Assembly: GCA_004352715.1 (NCBI GenBank)
Contig: SCFE01000089.1
Coordinates: 522,478 to 586,477, forward strand
Direction: 5' to 3'
DNA: 64,000 nt
Source: Hofstenia miamia
Lineage: Eukaryota > Xenacoelomorpha > Acoela
Position numbers and translations under genes: made by a program. This document shows, piece by piece, positions 36,486-48,730 of the stretch. The stretch's first letter is position 1; the number at the start of each line of letters is the position of its first letter. Below the pieces are notes generated by a model. The model was given only the letters and a program-made list of their open reading frames with translations, had not been told where the DNA came from and made no database searches.

Positions 36486-38305
36486 CATCAATTGGTGCTG
36501 GTATACCACCGTTCACCTCATTTTAGATTATCTTCTATTTTTATATTTCAAGTGCCGATTTATTCAAGTTCATGTCAATAGCTACAATTTTGCAAATTTC
36601 ATATAGTATTGTATAAAATAGATTTTACGATTTCTCTAGTTTTTACTTTGTTAAGAGAAGAATCATTTAAACGTTTGTTAGCTTTGACAAGGTTAAATAT
36701 TTTTATCAACTCTTTCTTTCATGTCGTCATTGTAGTTATTCTTAAAATATTCTATTCTGATCCTAGGGTGTTTGTAAATTTGATTACCTAGTGGTTTCCA
36801 TCATGTATTCCCAATTTAATTTTGAACACTTATCTAAATAACTGTTGAAATGCTGTTTTACAGTTAAAAACTAGCATTTCATCTATACCAGAATACCTAC
36901 AAAAGAATACGAATTTAAACATTTTGTTTTGGACTCTATAAATGCAAATGCAAAATGCTGAAAAAAATTTTAGAGTAATCAACAAATGCCTCCTAAGTAG
37001 TGCTAATTTTAATTTAATAATTACTATTCCGCAAGATTAGCATTTACTTAGGCATTAATGATTTTAAAGAATAATGAATTCGCGTTCTCATCATCTAATA
37101 CCTATTTTTATTAATGAATGTTATTTAATATTGAGTTTGTACTTCATGGCATTGAAAATCCCCCTTTTTTAATTAAATTTATTATTGAATTGAGGAAATA
37201 TTATAAATATAAGTTTGTTGTAATGTAGTTTTAGTAATTAATTTCGCGTTGAGTTTTAGAATTTTCAAATCGAATTTCATTTATTTGTTAAAATTGATGC
37301 ACATAGGTTTAAGTTTGATATTTTCGTATTCCTAGTATTACCTACTGTTCCTGAATATTTTATCTTCTATTCGGGCTGCAAATGATTCGCCGAATTGTGT
37401 AATAAATCCAGTGTTTTGAAAACTTGTTCTTCATACTTAGTCAATACCTGATTTTGAAATGCCGTTTATATTTAATTTAATTATACAAACTCTTCTAATT
37501 AAAATAAATGCAGGTGGGAATTTTGGTTAACAAATTTTATCATGTAGACAGTTTCAATTAAATATGTGATCTTGTTAGCTTATTTAGCTATTTGCTAGCA
37601 GAAATCTATATGAACGTAATATTGTAAACTTTTGTAAAATTCGAGGTACTTAGAAGATCTCGTTTCTCTAATATTTTGCTTATAGGTAGCCCTTGTTTAT
37701 TAATTTCCGAAAGTTTTGCCCCTGCGCCTTTGAACTTCCATTTCACGAGAAAATTATTAGGGTAAAATTTTGAACTATTTTAAATAGGTTTAGTTGTGGC
37801 GCAAACTCATTAAGCTTTTTCAATATTACTGAAATATACTTTTTTTAAAAAGTAAATTGTCATGTAACAAGTACTTTTAGGCATCTCATTAGCACTTAGC
37901 ATACAACTGACAAGGTATTGTAATTGAACACAAATATATCGATGCCTACATTGAGAATGACTCCGCATCCTCTCAGAATTTTCGCATTCATATATTCATT
38001 TTTATCAAATATACTTGAAATTTTTCATTAATTCAATTGATCTAATTTACACTTAAATTTTTCACATCTTTAACTTAACTGAATATTCGAACTGAATTTC
38101 CATTCAAATTATTTTCTAATTGCGCCATCAGAACACATTTAAGTGGCGAGAACTCCCTTTTATAGGCACGCCCTTTTTTCTACATTCAGCATATCAAATG
38201 TTTGCAAAGAGAAATTTCAAATAGCACCAATTTCTGTAATTCGGCCAATAGAAATCTTTTGATCCATTTCTGGAAATCCGACCAAATCCTAGTCAGGAAG
38301 ATTGA
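36486..38305. other. ABCD3 3' UTR and flank, nothing else recognised
   Basis: AT-rich sequence downstream of the ABCD3 stop. AATAAA motifs at 37401 and 37504 are possible polyadenylation signals, but such motifs are frequent by chance at this base composition. Confidence 0.4.
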
Positions 38306-39060
38306 AAATCTGTTCTTGCAATTGGCTTAACGTGCAGTAAACAAAGGAAACAGTGTCAATTTTTCCGTGATATTGCTAATTTCAACGTGTTGAATAGCAG
38401 ACTACCAGCGAAATCATTATTAGAAGTTGATGTTTTGGTGGTGAATCACCTCACGCCAAAAAACTTCAAGCACTTGGCCCTACCTCATGCATCAAGAATG
38501 ATAGATGCTGAAATCCAAAAACAGATTCTAAATCTAGCTATTTTGATCTCAGTTCAACCTTGAAGTCGCCGAGGTGAACGGATTACGAGATATCAACAAC
38601 TGTTTTATCAAAGGTTGATAAGGTTTAAGTTTTTGCGCTAATTGCTCCACTGACACGACTTGAAACTACTTCATTTACTTTATTCTTATTCTCGACGTCA
38701 AATCCAAGTAGCTAGATTGTGTAAGAATTTAGCCTATTTGTTTTATCTTTCAGAGGAACTTATTTTTCCAAGTTTGCTGTATTCTGACTTGAGTATGGTT
38801 GCACAACGGTCAAAATTCTGAAAGTTTCAAAGGACATTGAAAGAGATGAAACACTGAAATGAGCTCAGGCGGATAGAACAATAATAAAGTTTCTGTTTTC
38901 GTAACTAAAACAGTAGAAGGTTGTTTGGGAGCTGAGTGTACATGTATTTAATAGCTTTCTTGAAACCTATCCAGAAGACTGGAATGAAAGTGAAAACTTC
39001 AAAGCCGCTCAAGCAGCTATAGGCTCACTAGCAGCTGCTAACGAATTGTGTGTTTGATTC
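38306..39060 (+). pseudogene. hAT-type transposase remnant
   Basis: An 85-codon frame (38306-38563) reads NSRLPAKSLLEVDVLVVNHL, NFKHLALPHASRMIDAEIQK and ILNLAILIS. The HLALPHASRMIDAEI part resembles the H-A-x-RM block in the middle of hAT transposases. A second piece (38956-39050) reads FLETYPEDWNESENFKAAQA then AIGSLAAANEL, resembling the FL-x-W and LKxxND block that precedes AERGV in the same proteins. Order and strand agree. Stops and frameshifts lie between. hAT is an inference from motif style. Confidence 0.5.
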
Positions 39061-39312
39061 AGTAAATGAAACAATTGTATTGCTCAATACAGTATAACTC
39101 GCAGCATGCTTTAAGGAAAAAACAAAAATAAAGCTATTCTGTTTTTGTGACTTTTGTTTTGATACATTATTTCCTATGTCATTATTGAGCCTTATTAGGT
39201 CAACTTTCACAGCATTGCACCACCTCTAAAAATATAACAGATTGTCAAAAATTGAGTAAAATAGTTTCTAATGAAATAGAACCGAAATTTTCACCTTAAA
39301 TAAGGGTCACCC

Positions 39313-39337
39313 TTATATATATATATATATATATATA
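39313..39337. repeat. (TA)n microsatellite
   Basis: TA tract preceded by CACCCT. The Penelope-type tail motif lies about 60 bases to its right. Confidence 0.9.
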
Positions 39338-39397
39338 AATAAAATTATAATTATACTGAATTATGAAATAATCATGTTTGCTTGACGTTAGAATAGA

Positions 39398-39432
39398 CCG
39401 CTTTCAATTTTAAGTCATCTTCAGTATAAAAA
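39398..39432 (-). other. Penelope-type tail motif
   Basis: On the minus strand, downstream of the GIY-YIG region, the sequence reads CTGAAGATGACTTAAAATTG followed by AAAGCGGTC. Penelope-like elements often end with a GAAGATGAC to GAAACxGGT type motif, related to their hammerhead-like sequences. The match is partial. Confidence 0.35.
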
Positions 39433-39754
39433 TAATGCGATAATAAATTTATCATAACTGCACTTTATAAATTAATATTGCTTGCATTTCTAACATAAAT
39501 TTAATGTTAACATGTTTTTTGTTTATTTAAGAGTTCATTTTTCGTTGCCTTAATGTACATTGATTCACGGATTTTTGAATAGTTTGTGTAAAGATAAGAG
39601 TTATTAAAATAGATTTATTATAAAATGTTTACTAAGTTAGACATCAAGTCTCCAGGTATCAATCTACCTTCGTACTTATTACAGATTGATCGTAGTAGTA
39701 TCTAGAAATTGTTTTTTCTTATAGTATGTGTATGTAAATATATTTCTGATCTTA

Positions 39755-40830
39755 GGTGCCCATTTAGATGCTCTTTTTTTCTAGTTCCTAGATATTTTCT
39801 AGTTTCTCCAATGTATGATTTATAGCAATCATCAGATTGGTATTTATATTTTGAAGGAGAAACGAAATTTTTCGAACTGGGTCTTTGTTTTTAATGATGT
39901 TAGATGTTTTAAATGATGTAAATGTTGGTATTATTTTTGTTTGCTTACAGTTTAGTGTTCATTATAACTTTTGTCATTACTGTAATGACTTGATTTTTGC
40001 AATTGGGAAGTTTCAAATATATACTAGTCTTAGTTTCATCAGTGGTATTTTTTATTTGGTCTTTAATTTGATTATTACTTAAAACATATCATTTGAGAAC
40101 TTCTTGATAATGTGTGGATAACCATTTTTGTCTAATGTATCTGTTAAATGTTTATAATTTGATGCTAGTTTAGCAAGATTAAATAATGCTTTTTACGGTG
40201 TTAGTTTTGTACGTTTGCTACAATAGGAACTATATGGAATATAGTACAGAGTTGGTTGATTTGATGTGAGAATTGGTTTTATGATAGTTGTTAAAATTAT
40301 TCATGCACACATTAAGAAAATTTAATTTGTTGACTTCAGTTTTCATAGTAAATTTGTTGTTTGGTAGTACGTTACTTAGGTAATTTCAAAATTATTGGTT
40401 ATCAAAAATTCAAAATGTATCATCCACATATCTTACATAAAATGCTGACTTTGTTCTGTTGCATTTTCAAAATTGCTTTCAATGATATCCATTGTAAATG
40501 CAGGCATTGTCGGTAAAAGTGCTGTCTATACACCGTTTTATTAAATAGGAATGCTGTATTCAAGCAACATCTTTCAAGCAGTTTCCGCAAAGTAGCATGG
40601 GATAAAATTTTGTCTTCTGGTATTCTCAATATATGATAAATTTTCCTTAAGCGAATATATATATATTCTGTTGTTGATGTCTTTGATTTTAAAATGTTAG
40701 CAATCCTGCCCTAAACATTTCGGTTGTTAATATATCTTTGATGTTATTGAAGTCACCAAACTTTTGGATTGACAGATGGCAGAGTCTACGTAGAGGAGTG
40801 TCAATCAGACTGGAGAAAAAAATTGTCTGT
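39755..40830 (-). pseudogene. Penelope-like element: RT and GIY-YIG remnant
   Basis: On the minus strand, HATLRKLLERCCLNTAFLFN then KTVYRQ matches the Penelope reverse transcriptase segment before its DGVAMGSP block. Next comes FYVRYVDDTF with the catalytic YVDD (40419-40430). About 600 bases further the frame reads SDDCYKSYIGETRKYLGTR (39780-39850), the core of a GIY-YIG endonuclease, the domain that distinguishes this class. Further upstream, 40740-40830 encodes a coherent stretch with SLIDTPLRRLCHLSIQKFGD. Several frameshifts and stops show it is dead. Both enzymatic hallmarks in the right order make the class secure. Confidence 0.85.
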
Positions 40831-41914
40831 AGTAATAATTCTGTTAAGCACCACTTTATATGTAATTGTTTTATAGTTTGTTCTAAAATTTTAGTACCTG
40901 GTTTTATTTAAAATCTTTAAAATAGGGTCTTTAGGGTTCTCCCAATATCTTACTGCATTATCAATGGCTTTTTGCGTTGCTAGGATAAGGAAACTGAAGT
41001 TTGAGAAAACTTTACCCTTTGAGTTTGTTGAACGCAACCCATTATTCAGATGGATACTACCTCTAAAAAATTTTGATTTTACTATTAAATTTGGTAATTC
41101 TGCACTTCAATTATCAGAGTTCAGCTGGAATTTCAATCCTCCAATATTTTCAAGATCTTCGCAAGAACTGGACATTGCAATTTAAATGATTTGCAGTGGC
41201 TATGTTGCAGACTATATCCAGCAGATCTTTCTTTGCTGATTATGTTTGAGCATAAATCATAGAGTGTACCAATTAGAGTTCAAAATTATATTAATGAAGT
41301 TAATTTTATCGAATGTTTGTGTAAACAATGTTACCAAGCAGGATACCACATTCTTCATAGCTGTAGTACAATGATGATGTCGTTCTAAATTGGTTTTTAT
41401 TTGTCCACCTGTGGGTTGTATTGCAATATATACATTAGCTTACTAAATAAAAGCAGGTTGAAGGCATTTGCTTTGCCATATAAAAAGTAGTTTTTCTTAT
41501 AAAATTATTTAAGTTTATTTTCCTCCACAAATGCGTGCATATCAAAATTCATTTGATCTTTTAGACCTAACTTAGCACCTAACAATTTTTCTTTATTATG
41601 ATTTACTGAACAACCTGTGTTCCAGTATATTGCATTGTCCAGGCCAAGAGTGAATTGACTTTTTCTTGTTGATCGTTAATCCGCTTCATTTACCAAAGTT
41701 TGTAATATTTTCGGGTAGTTCATTAAAGCTTGAAGGATTATATTAAATGAAAGTTATATCATTGGCAAAATGTTTAGTTTCTATGTCATTACGCTTATAC
41801 CCTTTAATTTCTCTATTACTTATTGATCTTAAGAAAGATTCAATAGCTAGTGTGGCATAAAAACATTTAAACATTGTTTTCTTCTATACTTGGAATTATA
41901 AATTTACAATTTAG

Positions 41915-41965
41915 ACGAAATTATTCAATTGATCATTTGACAAATTGAAACCGGTGCTATATTTT
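41915..41965 (+). other. Penelope-type tail motif, opposite orientation
   Basis: TTGATCATTTGACAAATTGA followed by AACCGGT on the + strand. It resembles the minus-strand tail at 39398-39432, but points the other way and lies on the other side of the element. Low confidence, from motif likeness only. Confidence 0.3.
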
Positions 41966-42619
41966 TAGTTATTTAAATTTCTGCTAAATCGATGGCGTAA
42001 AATTGATAGCAGAAGACTAGATTATACCAGTTTACTATTTTTCCATATTTTGCGGTATGCATTTTTATTTACGCTATCAGTTCTTGTTAGCATATATAGG
42101 TGTGATTTATTCATTTTTTTTCAGTTTACTTTCAGTAAATTCATTTTGCTTTTTCTTTTGATTTTATTTTTATTAAAATATTGTGTTTCTAAATTCATAA
42201 ATGTAGTTAAAGGGTGCCTAGACGTGGTACAGCTTGACTACTGTATCCCTTTAACAGGTTTAGGTATACGGCTAGGTGTTTTTTGTTAAACTGCATCTCA
42301 TTCGGTATCAAAATTTATTATTATTGCTGTCACCTAAATTGCATGAGATGAGGATTGCACTGAGTTTAGGTTTTTAACTTAGCACGTAGGTTTCACTCAC
42401 TGCACTCAAGAGTTAGGGATTCTTTATTCTTTATCTAATTAGAGCTCTAGTCTTAAAGGACTTTTTCACAAGGTTATCTGTATCAGGTCGGCCGAGTGTG
42501 GCCATTCTTCAACCTCACGATCTCCCGCTTACTTTTACTTTGACTTTTATTAGAAAGGGTACTATAGCAGGAGGAGTTGATTAATAAACTGTAGCTTTGG
42601 TAAATCTAGCTTCGAATGA

Positions 42620-43090
42620 AAACCCTCAATAGATAGGATATTAGGACTGCTCGCTGATTTCAAACCGATGCCACACTAGATTAAAAAACACACATAATGG
42701 AGGTAGAGGGCATTCCTGTCGTACTCCTCTTTCTATTCGAATTCCAGGTGACAAAAAGCCATTAATCATAAGATAAGAATAGTTGTTGTTATACAAGGCT
42801 TTAATAAGCTTGATTATTTGTAAGAGCGTTCCCATTTTATTAAGTACATGAAATAGATACGTGTGGCCAACTCAATCATAGGCTTCATTGAAATCGATGT
42901 TTAATATACCTAGGCTTGAGGCTACGATGCGACGTGCATCTATGAGTTGGAGCGTACATATGCTTAAGCAACTTTGTGACCTTTTACAAACCCTGTCTTG
43001 GTAGCGTAGATATATTTTTGCATTAGACGGGAAAATCTAGAATTTAATATATGAGAGATGATTGGAATATCATTATTTTTACGTGGTAGA
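42620..43090 (-). pseudogene. L1-type LINE reverse transcriptase fragment
   Basis: The minus strand reads ISHILNSRFSRLMQKYIYAT, KTGFVKGH, a stop, then ILNIDFNEAYD (motif A), a stop, FHVLNKMGTLLQIIKLIKAL, and SPGIRIERGVRQECPLPPL (motif B). The QTGF-type, IDF-x-AYD and GVRQ-x-CPL blocks come in the order of L1-like reverse transcriptases. YADD is missing; the frame is lost at about 42620. It is truncated at both ends. Confidence 0.8.
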
Positions 43091-43339
43091 GATTGCATTA
43101 TGCCTGCGTTAAAATATTAAATCAATGCGAAACCTATAAATACACAATAAAGTGCTGTCTTTTACTTTAAAATATATTCTTTATTAATTCTCAAAAGTAT
43201 TGTTAAGATTCTGTTCACCAATTTCAATCCCTATCATATCATCTAGAAATTTACATATTTTAAAAAATGGGGTAAAACGGAAGATGATTTATATTTGTTT
43301 TTGGATTCCACGAACATATAAGTAAAAACGTATCACGGT

Positions 43340-43850
43340 TCATATGGGACAATTAGGCTTGAGCAAGCTGTAAACGTAGTTTTGAGTGGAGATTCAACAC
43401 GACCAAACCAAGTAAAGTATTATGGTATTCCAGAAGCTACTTTAAGGCGTCCCAATACACAAAAGGTTGGTGCAAAGTTGATCTTTACAGTTGAATAAGA
43501 AGAGGTTAGAAACAAATTCTCTTCATGTCAAACAGAGGTTTTCCATTGACAGTATTTGACATAACGGAGTTAGTATTTAACTTCACCACGTCGCTAAATG
43601 GTAGAAAGTTGCTACTTAAGCCAATCTAAAAACATGGCATACTTTTCATGCAGCTGCTAGAGTTTGATGGAATTCTTTTCAAAAATGAAATAATCAACTA
43701 CGTCTTAGAAAAGCATAAAATAAGAAACGTATCAACAAATACTTTCTTGATTTGGAGAAAATTCTTGACAAGTGTGGCATTGCTAATATTCTGAACTGAT
43801 ATACAGTTGCGATGAAACTGGAGTGACATCTGTTCCAATTGACAAACTTT
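43340..43850 (+). pseudogene. Pogo-type transposase fragment
   Basis: Reading begins SYGTIRLEQAVNVVLSGDST and continues RPNQVKYYGIPEATLRR. This is the psq/CENP-B-type helix-turn-helix domain at the N-terminus of pogo-family transposases. After a stop and a gap, 43740-43850 gives NTYFLDLEKILDKCGIANIL and, after a frameshift, IYSCDETGVTSVPIDK. The CDETGV block holds the first catalytic aspartate. The rest of the DDE domain is absent. Single-strand order and motif content fit a truncated pogo element; no terminal repeats were found. Confidence 0.75.
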
Positions 43851-44680
43851 TTTTTTATTAGAAACAATTTTTAATTATAAAGTTTGGAAATTTTTACAAA
43901 TTTATACAAATCTATGTATGTACAATAAAATGTTTAGTAATCCGAATTATAGTTCAAATTGTAAATCATCTTCTTTAAATGAAAGACTTGAATTGACAAT
44001 ATTTGTAATTTTTTTTTAAATTTTTTTTCTTTTAATGAACTCCATAAATGTTTTCTTTTTACTCAGGCTAACTTTATTTTCTGGACGTCATCCCTGTACC
44101 ACTTTGTTCTTCAATTTGGCATTTGACTTTTACTTGACATCAAATCAAAAGGCTTTAATTACATGAGTAAGTTGATGCTTGTCAATATTTCCTAAATTTT
44201 TATTTATTTAAGAATAATTTTCGATAGCTATACGGATTTTACTCAGTAGAAGACAGCATTGGTTTATTCAAAAGATCTTTATATGCTTGATTTTTAGTGC
44301 GAATAAGTGTTTTTCAATCTTCCGTAATCAATGCGTTAAAATTTGTAGAGTCATCTTTGGCTTTAGATTTATTAGGATTTGATAAAATACGTTTTTCAGG
44401 GAAATATAAATTAACTTAATATTCAAGAACTTTTATGAGCCTATCCATCATTTTATAAGGTTCAGTTACTGTATAAATTTTTCACTGAAGCTTATTTTAG
44501 CTCGTAGAGTTTTTTAAAATTTTTGCGCTTTCGTGATTTTTTTGTATGGTGCCTCCTGTCATTTAATAAAATTTAAAATAAGAAGACTATTATGAGCACA
44601 AGATCGTATATTGATTGAAACAATAAAGATATGTTGTAGGTTCCGATTACTAGCCTGAAAATCGAAACGCAGAACAATAA

Positions 44681-45877
44681 ATGTCAATACAATACGCGTT
44701 TTGGACTTGTTGTATGTCCAATGCAGCGTTCATAGCGGCTCGACTCGACTTTTTGATAAGTCATAATATGTGCCAGGTTTTGAACAGAGATGAACTAATT
44801 ATCCTGTTCAACATGCTAGCAGCCATCAAAGAAACTCCTTCTGAATCCACCAACAAAACTACTCAAGTAACTCCAGAAATTAATCATGCGCTGTCTTAAA
44901 CACAAAAGAAGATACAACGCCCGAAACACTTGAGAGCAGAAACTGAATTTCTTGCCATCGGATCATAAATGTACCGTCATCTGAAAGCTCCGGGATTACT
45001 AAGAACTTCTACATGTGTTCATTCGTATCCGGGAGCCACCATTGAAGACATAGCTGATTTAATTCCGCTTTATCCCGAATCGAGTAATATAAAGAGAATT
45101 CTCATTACAATAGGAAGAAACGACTTAATGCAAAAGAAAGAAGATTTTACAGATAAGTATAAGAAATTAATTAATGTTATTAAAACTAAATATAGTTCAG
45201 CTAAAGTTTTCCTTGGTGAAGTTGCTCATTTTCCTAAGAACGAGGTGTTAAACAAAAAATCCGCTGAACTAAATTTACTTATTAAACAAAACGCGAAGCT
45301 GTTAAATTTTGAAGAGCAACTAAATCATGTTGTTAGAAAAATGGCCTTATCGATTAAAGCAATTAACTTAATTTCTCAAAAACTTCCAACTAAAGCAAAA
45401 ATTCGATTAATATATGATTTAATATTAAGTCATTTTAACTATGTCAATATACTCTACACAGATATAAACCTCAAATTTCTCAGGAAATTCCAAGTGCAAC
45501 TAAATTGGGCTATCAAAGTAGCAGTAAATAATCATAGCTTTAATAAGAATAATGAATATAGAAAAATTTCAAAATTATTTCTACATCCGCAATGTTACAT
45601 CCATATAAATGTCTTAACGACGTTCTTCAAAATAGTTAACAATACCTTCCCATATTACAAAAATGCCTTTCTTGCTGCAAAATTAGTCAATAAACAAAAT
45701 AAAAGAACGCACATAATTGAACCTATTATGTATAAGAAGCGAATAATGAAAAATTCATTTCTAAACACAGCTATAAATATGTGGAATGAATTACCAAAAT
45801 ATATTAAACAAATAAGTAGATTAAAAAACTTTAAAATGGGTATTAAAAAATATTTTTGCACTTATAATATAATATAA
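44681..45877 (+). pseudogene. LINE ORF: SGNH domain joined to RT C-terminus
   Basis: One frame runs from 44681 to 45877, with two stops (44897-44899, 44966-44968). The ATG at 44969 is probably not the true start, because coding-like sequence precedes it in frame. Residues 15-110 of the 302-residue open part form an SGNH/GDSL-like hydrolase: VHSYPGATIEDIADL, then ILITIGRNDL with the G-x-ND block. From about residue 118 the sequence changes to the C-terminal part of a LINE ORF2 (YDLILSHFNYVNILYTDI, then LNTAINMWNELPKYIKQ). In CR1-type LINEs these belong to two ORFs, so the endonuclease and catalytic RT are deleted. It ends before a (TA)n tract. The fused part is uninterrupted for 302 codons. 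Confidence 0.75.
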
Positions 45878-45899
45878 TTTGGGCTATATAATTTTGCCC

Positions 45900-45929
45900 T
45901 TATATATATATATAATATATATATATATA
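45900..45929. repeat. (TA)n tract after LINE 3' end
   Basis: A TA-rich run with one AA interruption, starting about 20 bases after the LINE stop codon region. It may be the element tail. Confidence 0.9.
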
Positions 45930-47289
45930 CGTGTGTATACGTCCGAAATTACTATTAGTGTAAAAATATCGAGTCTACTGTATCTAGATCAGTAATTCTT
46001 TAATTGAATATATTTTTTATATGATGATCACATGTGAAATGAGAAATTCTCAAGCCATTACAAGTAACAATATGATTAAGCATGTACTCATAGCTGTACT
46101 TAAAAGTTTAAATTAGCGATGGAATGTCTGCCAAAGTTTGAATCAAGAGTTAGTGAGCCACAATTTGTGCCGTAATTTCAGTAAGTTGCTATACAAAATA
46201 TATTTGATCAAAAAAATCAATTTCAATTTCAGAAACAGCCTGTGTCATGATATTGAACATCGATACATGTGGTAGTGATGGACATCGACCTAGTACTTAC
46301 CAATATATAAGACATTGGTAAATCTTTAAAGGGGATATGTACGTCAACATACTGTTCCTAGCGCGAATAAATTTAGCATATTCATTTGCAGTTTAGCAAT
46401 AGAATAATGACAATATTTCAAAACTGATTGCTGAGGATATCAAAACTTTGTCAAGATAAGACTTCATTTGCAATTCATATTGAAATGGACATTATCTGCT
46501 AACATGTAAAAGCGTTCATTTGCAAATTCAATTTATATTTATTTATAATTATATAAATTAAATTTATTCATACTTTCATATGCAGGTGTACTGAGTTGCT
46601 GCCAAGGAGTTCTAAAATGCGGAGTCTTTGGTTGTTGCACAAATTAGATCAACTTTTCTCAAAAATTCATGTTTTCATGAATTACTATATTTAGAAAAAT
46701 AAATTTAAAAATTCTGGCAACTGCGATTGCGGTAATGCAACTAGGTACTTAATGCTAACTTCGTTAAAATAGGAAGTGTATTTTCCAATCTTTGAATTGA
46801 TTTCTTGTCTTATGCAATAGGAATATAGCGTCCTAAAACTCTGTTTCAGATACTAAATATTCTTAAATATCAATTTGTGGTATTATGCAGAGATGTGATT
46901 GAACAATAATGTCTTAGCGTAAATGAAACATAATCGAATTAGGCAAATAAATTTGTTCTTACATGTACGATGTACCAAAATACTGAAAACTATTGATTTT
47001 CCTGATATGCCAAAAAACAAAATATAACAATGTTTTTTTCAGAAAATTATTTCATTTTTCTGGAAAGTTAGGATCGGGTCTAGGCTTTCTGTGACTAGCT
47101 CAGACTGGTCCTGGCCAAAAAATCCTTGGTAGAAGGGGTATCCTCCCTCTTAATCTGCACCTGGTTGTAATGATTCTGAGGGCAAGAGTACGAACCCGGA
47201 TCAAATTACCCAGTTCAGTGTGGCGAAAGCTATAGTAACCACATTTTTCGCAACATCATTTTTTTCCCAAAATTCATCATGAATTTGAT
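45930..47289. other. AT-rich intergenic sequence, nothing recognised
   Basis: No ORF with a motif, no clear repeat pair. Part of 47060-47220 is less AT-rich, without any identity I can give. Confidence 0.5.
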
Positions 47290-47520
47290 GGTGACATTGT
47301 TGTTAGAACGTATAATATAAAGTAGAGGTGTGAAATAGTCACACATCACAGCACTTCTCTTTTGGAGATATTTATTTGGGATTTTATTGCGTAAAGCAAT
47401 ATTCTTTTTATGCAATGTTCGTCTAAATTCAGTTTTTCCGCAATTTCTCGAACTTTGACGCAATTTCATGTGCCATATAAAAGCAATACACACACGGTTG
47501 GCCAAATCACAAGCTAGACA
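47290..47520 (-). pseudogene. Possible mariner transposase N-terminal remnant
   Basis: The minus strand at 47460-47400 reads KVREIAEKLNLDEHCIKRIL, which fits the second helix-turn-helix of mariner transposases (x-IAEELNI-x-RETV-x-IL). Only some 30 codons can be aligned by eye, and the rest is lost to frameshifts. Confidence 0.35.
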
Positions 47521-47915
47521 TGACGACAAACTGCTACAGTGGTGCTGTGCACTATGCTGTAATTAGCCTTTCCACACTAAATTCACATGAGATGTCGAAG
47601 GTTAAAGAAAAACATTAGTACATTTAAAAGAAGGGTGTAAATAACTGAGACCATGATGTTGAATCCAATCAGTGGCGTCAAACCTAAGGGCTAGGGGCTT
47701 AAGCTTCCCCTATTTTGTGAAAACCTAAGTTTTTGCATGTGATATCATCAAGCTTTTATCTGTTTTTATAATTCTTAGAACATTGTAAAACTCATTGTTA
47801 CACAGTTGTTATTATATTTATTGTTCTTTTCAGAAAAACTTCCAGATTATTATGATAGTAATTTATAAATAAGTTTTCACAGCAATAAGTTGCTGGAATT
47901 TTATATATTAACGCC

Positions 47916-48006
47916 TAAGATAATTAAGGTGCTTCAATTATTCTATTTATAACCAAATAAATAAGATAATTAAGGTGCTTCAATTATTCTATTTATAACC
48001 AAATAA
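47916..48006 (+). repeat. 46-bp unit repeated twice in tandem
   Basis: The unit starting TAAGATAATTAAGGTGCTTC (47916) is repeated without visible change at 47962. A recent local duplication or an assembly effect. Confidence 0.9.
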
Positions 48007-48730
48007 AAGCTATTTGCTGCAAACTAATAAAATTTGAAGCTATTCAGAAAAGCCAGAAAAGACCAAAAATTGCTGTAATTATCTTCCCAGAATTTAATTG
48101 TTAAAAACATAAATTTGGTTAGGCATTGCAAAAAAACAATGTATTACAATGGTTCATATTTAAAAAAAATCAACTAGCAATTCAGATGATTAATCAAAAA
48201 AATTTAACTGTAGGCCTCATTAAACCGAAAATATTAACGAATTTTTTATTTTCTTGAATTGAGCAATATGTTGACGCTTGGGAACTTTTGCAGAATCGCC
48301 TTGTTAATACGCATAACTTACGGGAAAATTTAGCATTGAAAACTACTTTTTGGAAGAAATCGTTGTTCATAGAACGCGACTGCTTACAGAAGAAAGCATG
48401 TCTTACACATTATGGAGTTCAATTAAAGACTTGTTACTACTAGCTTAAATAAATAAATATTTTAAACAACATTTTAATATATGTAAATTGTGCAAAATTT
48501 AGAAAATGCTAGTGAGTGAAAAATTTTACCGATTTAGGCAAAGCTAGAACATTTTCAAGAGTGTTACTGCGTGATTATTCTTAAACTGCTTTTGTCTTCT
48601 GAAAAGAATAAAACGTTATTACCACATTTTCAAACACTTTTCTCCAAATTAGCAAATTCTTGGTGAATGTGCGGCGACGAAATGGTGAAAATTTGTACAA
48701 AATTGCATTGCAGGACTTGAAATCATTTCG
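48007..48730. other. AT-rich intergenic sequence, nothing recognised
   Basis: No motif-bearing ORF or repeat pair seen between the 46-bp tandem duplication and the foldback element. Confidence 0.5.

Noticed and set aside
39398-39432. Complete hammerhead ribozyme
   Set aside because: The CTGATGA and GAAA core is only partly matched and I could not fold three stems around it; kept only as a tail-like motif.
47672-47710. Solo transposon end (CAGTGGCGTCA)
   Set aside because: It resembles some hAT ends, but no partner in inverse orientation was found nearby.
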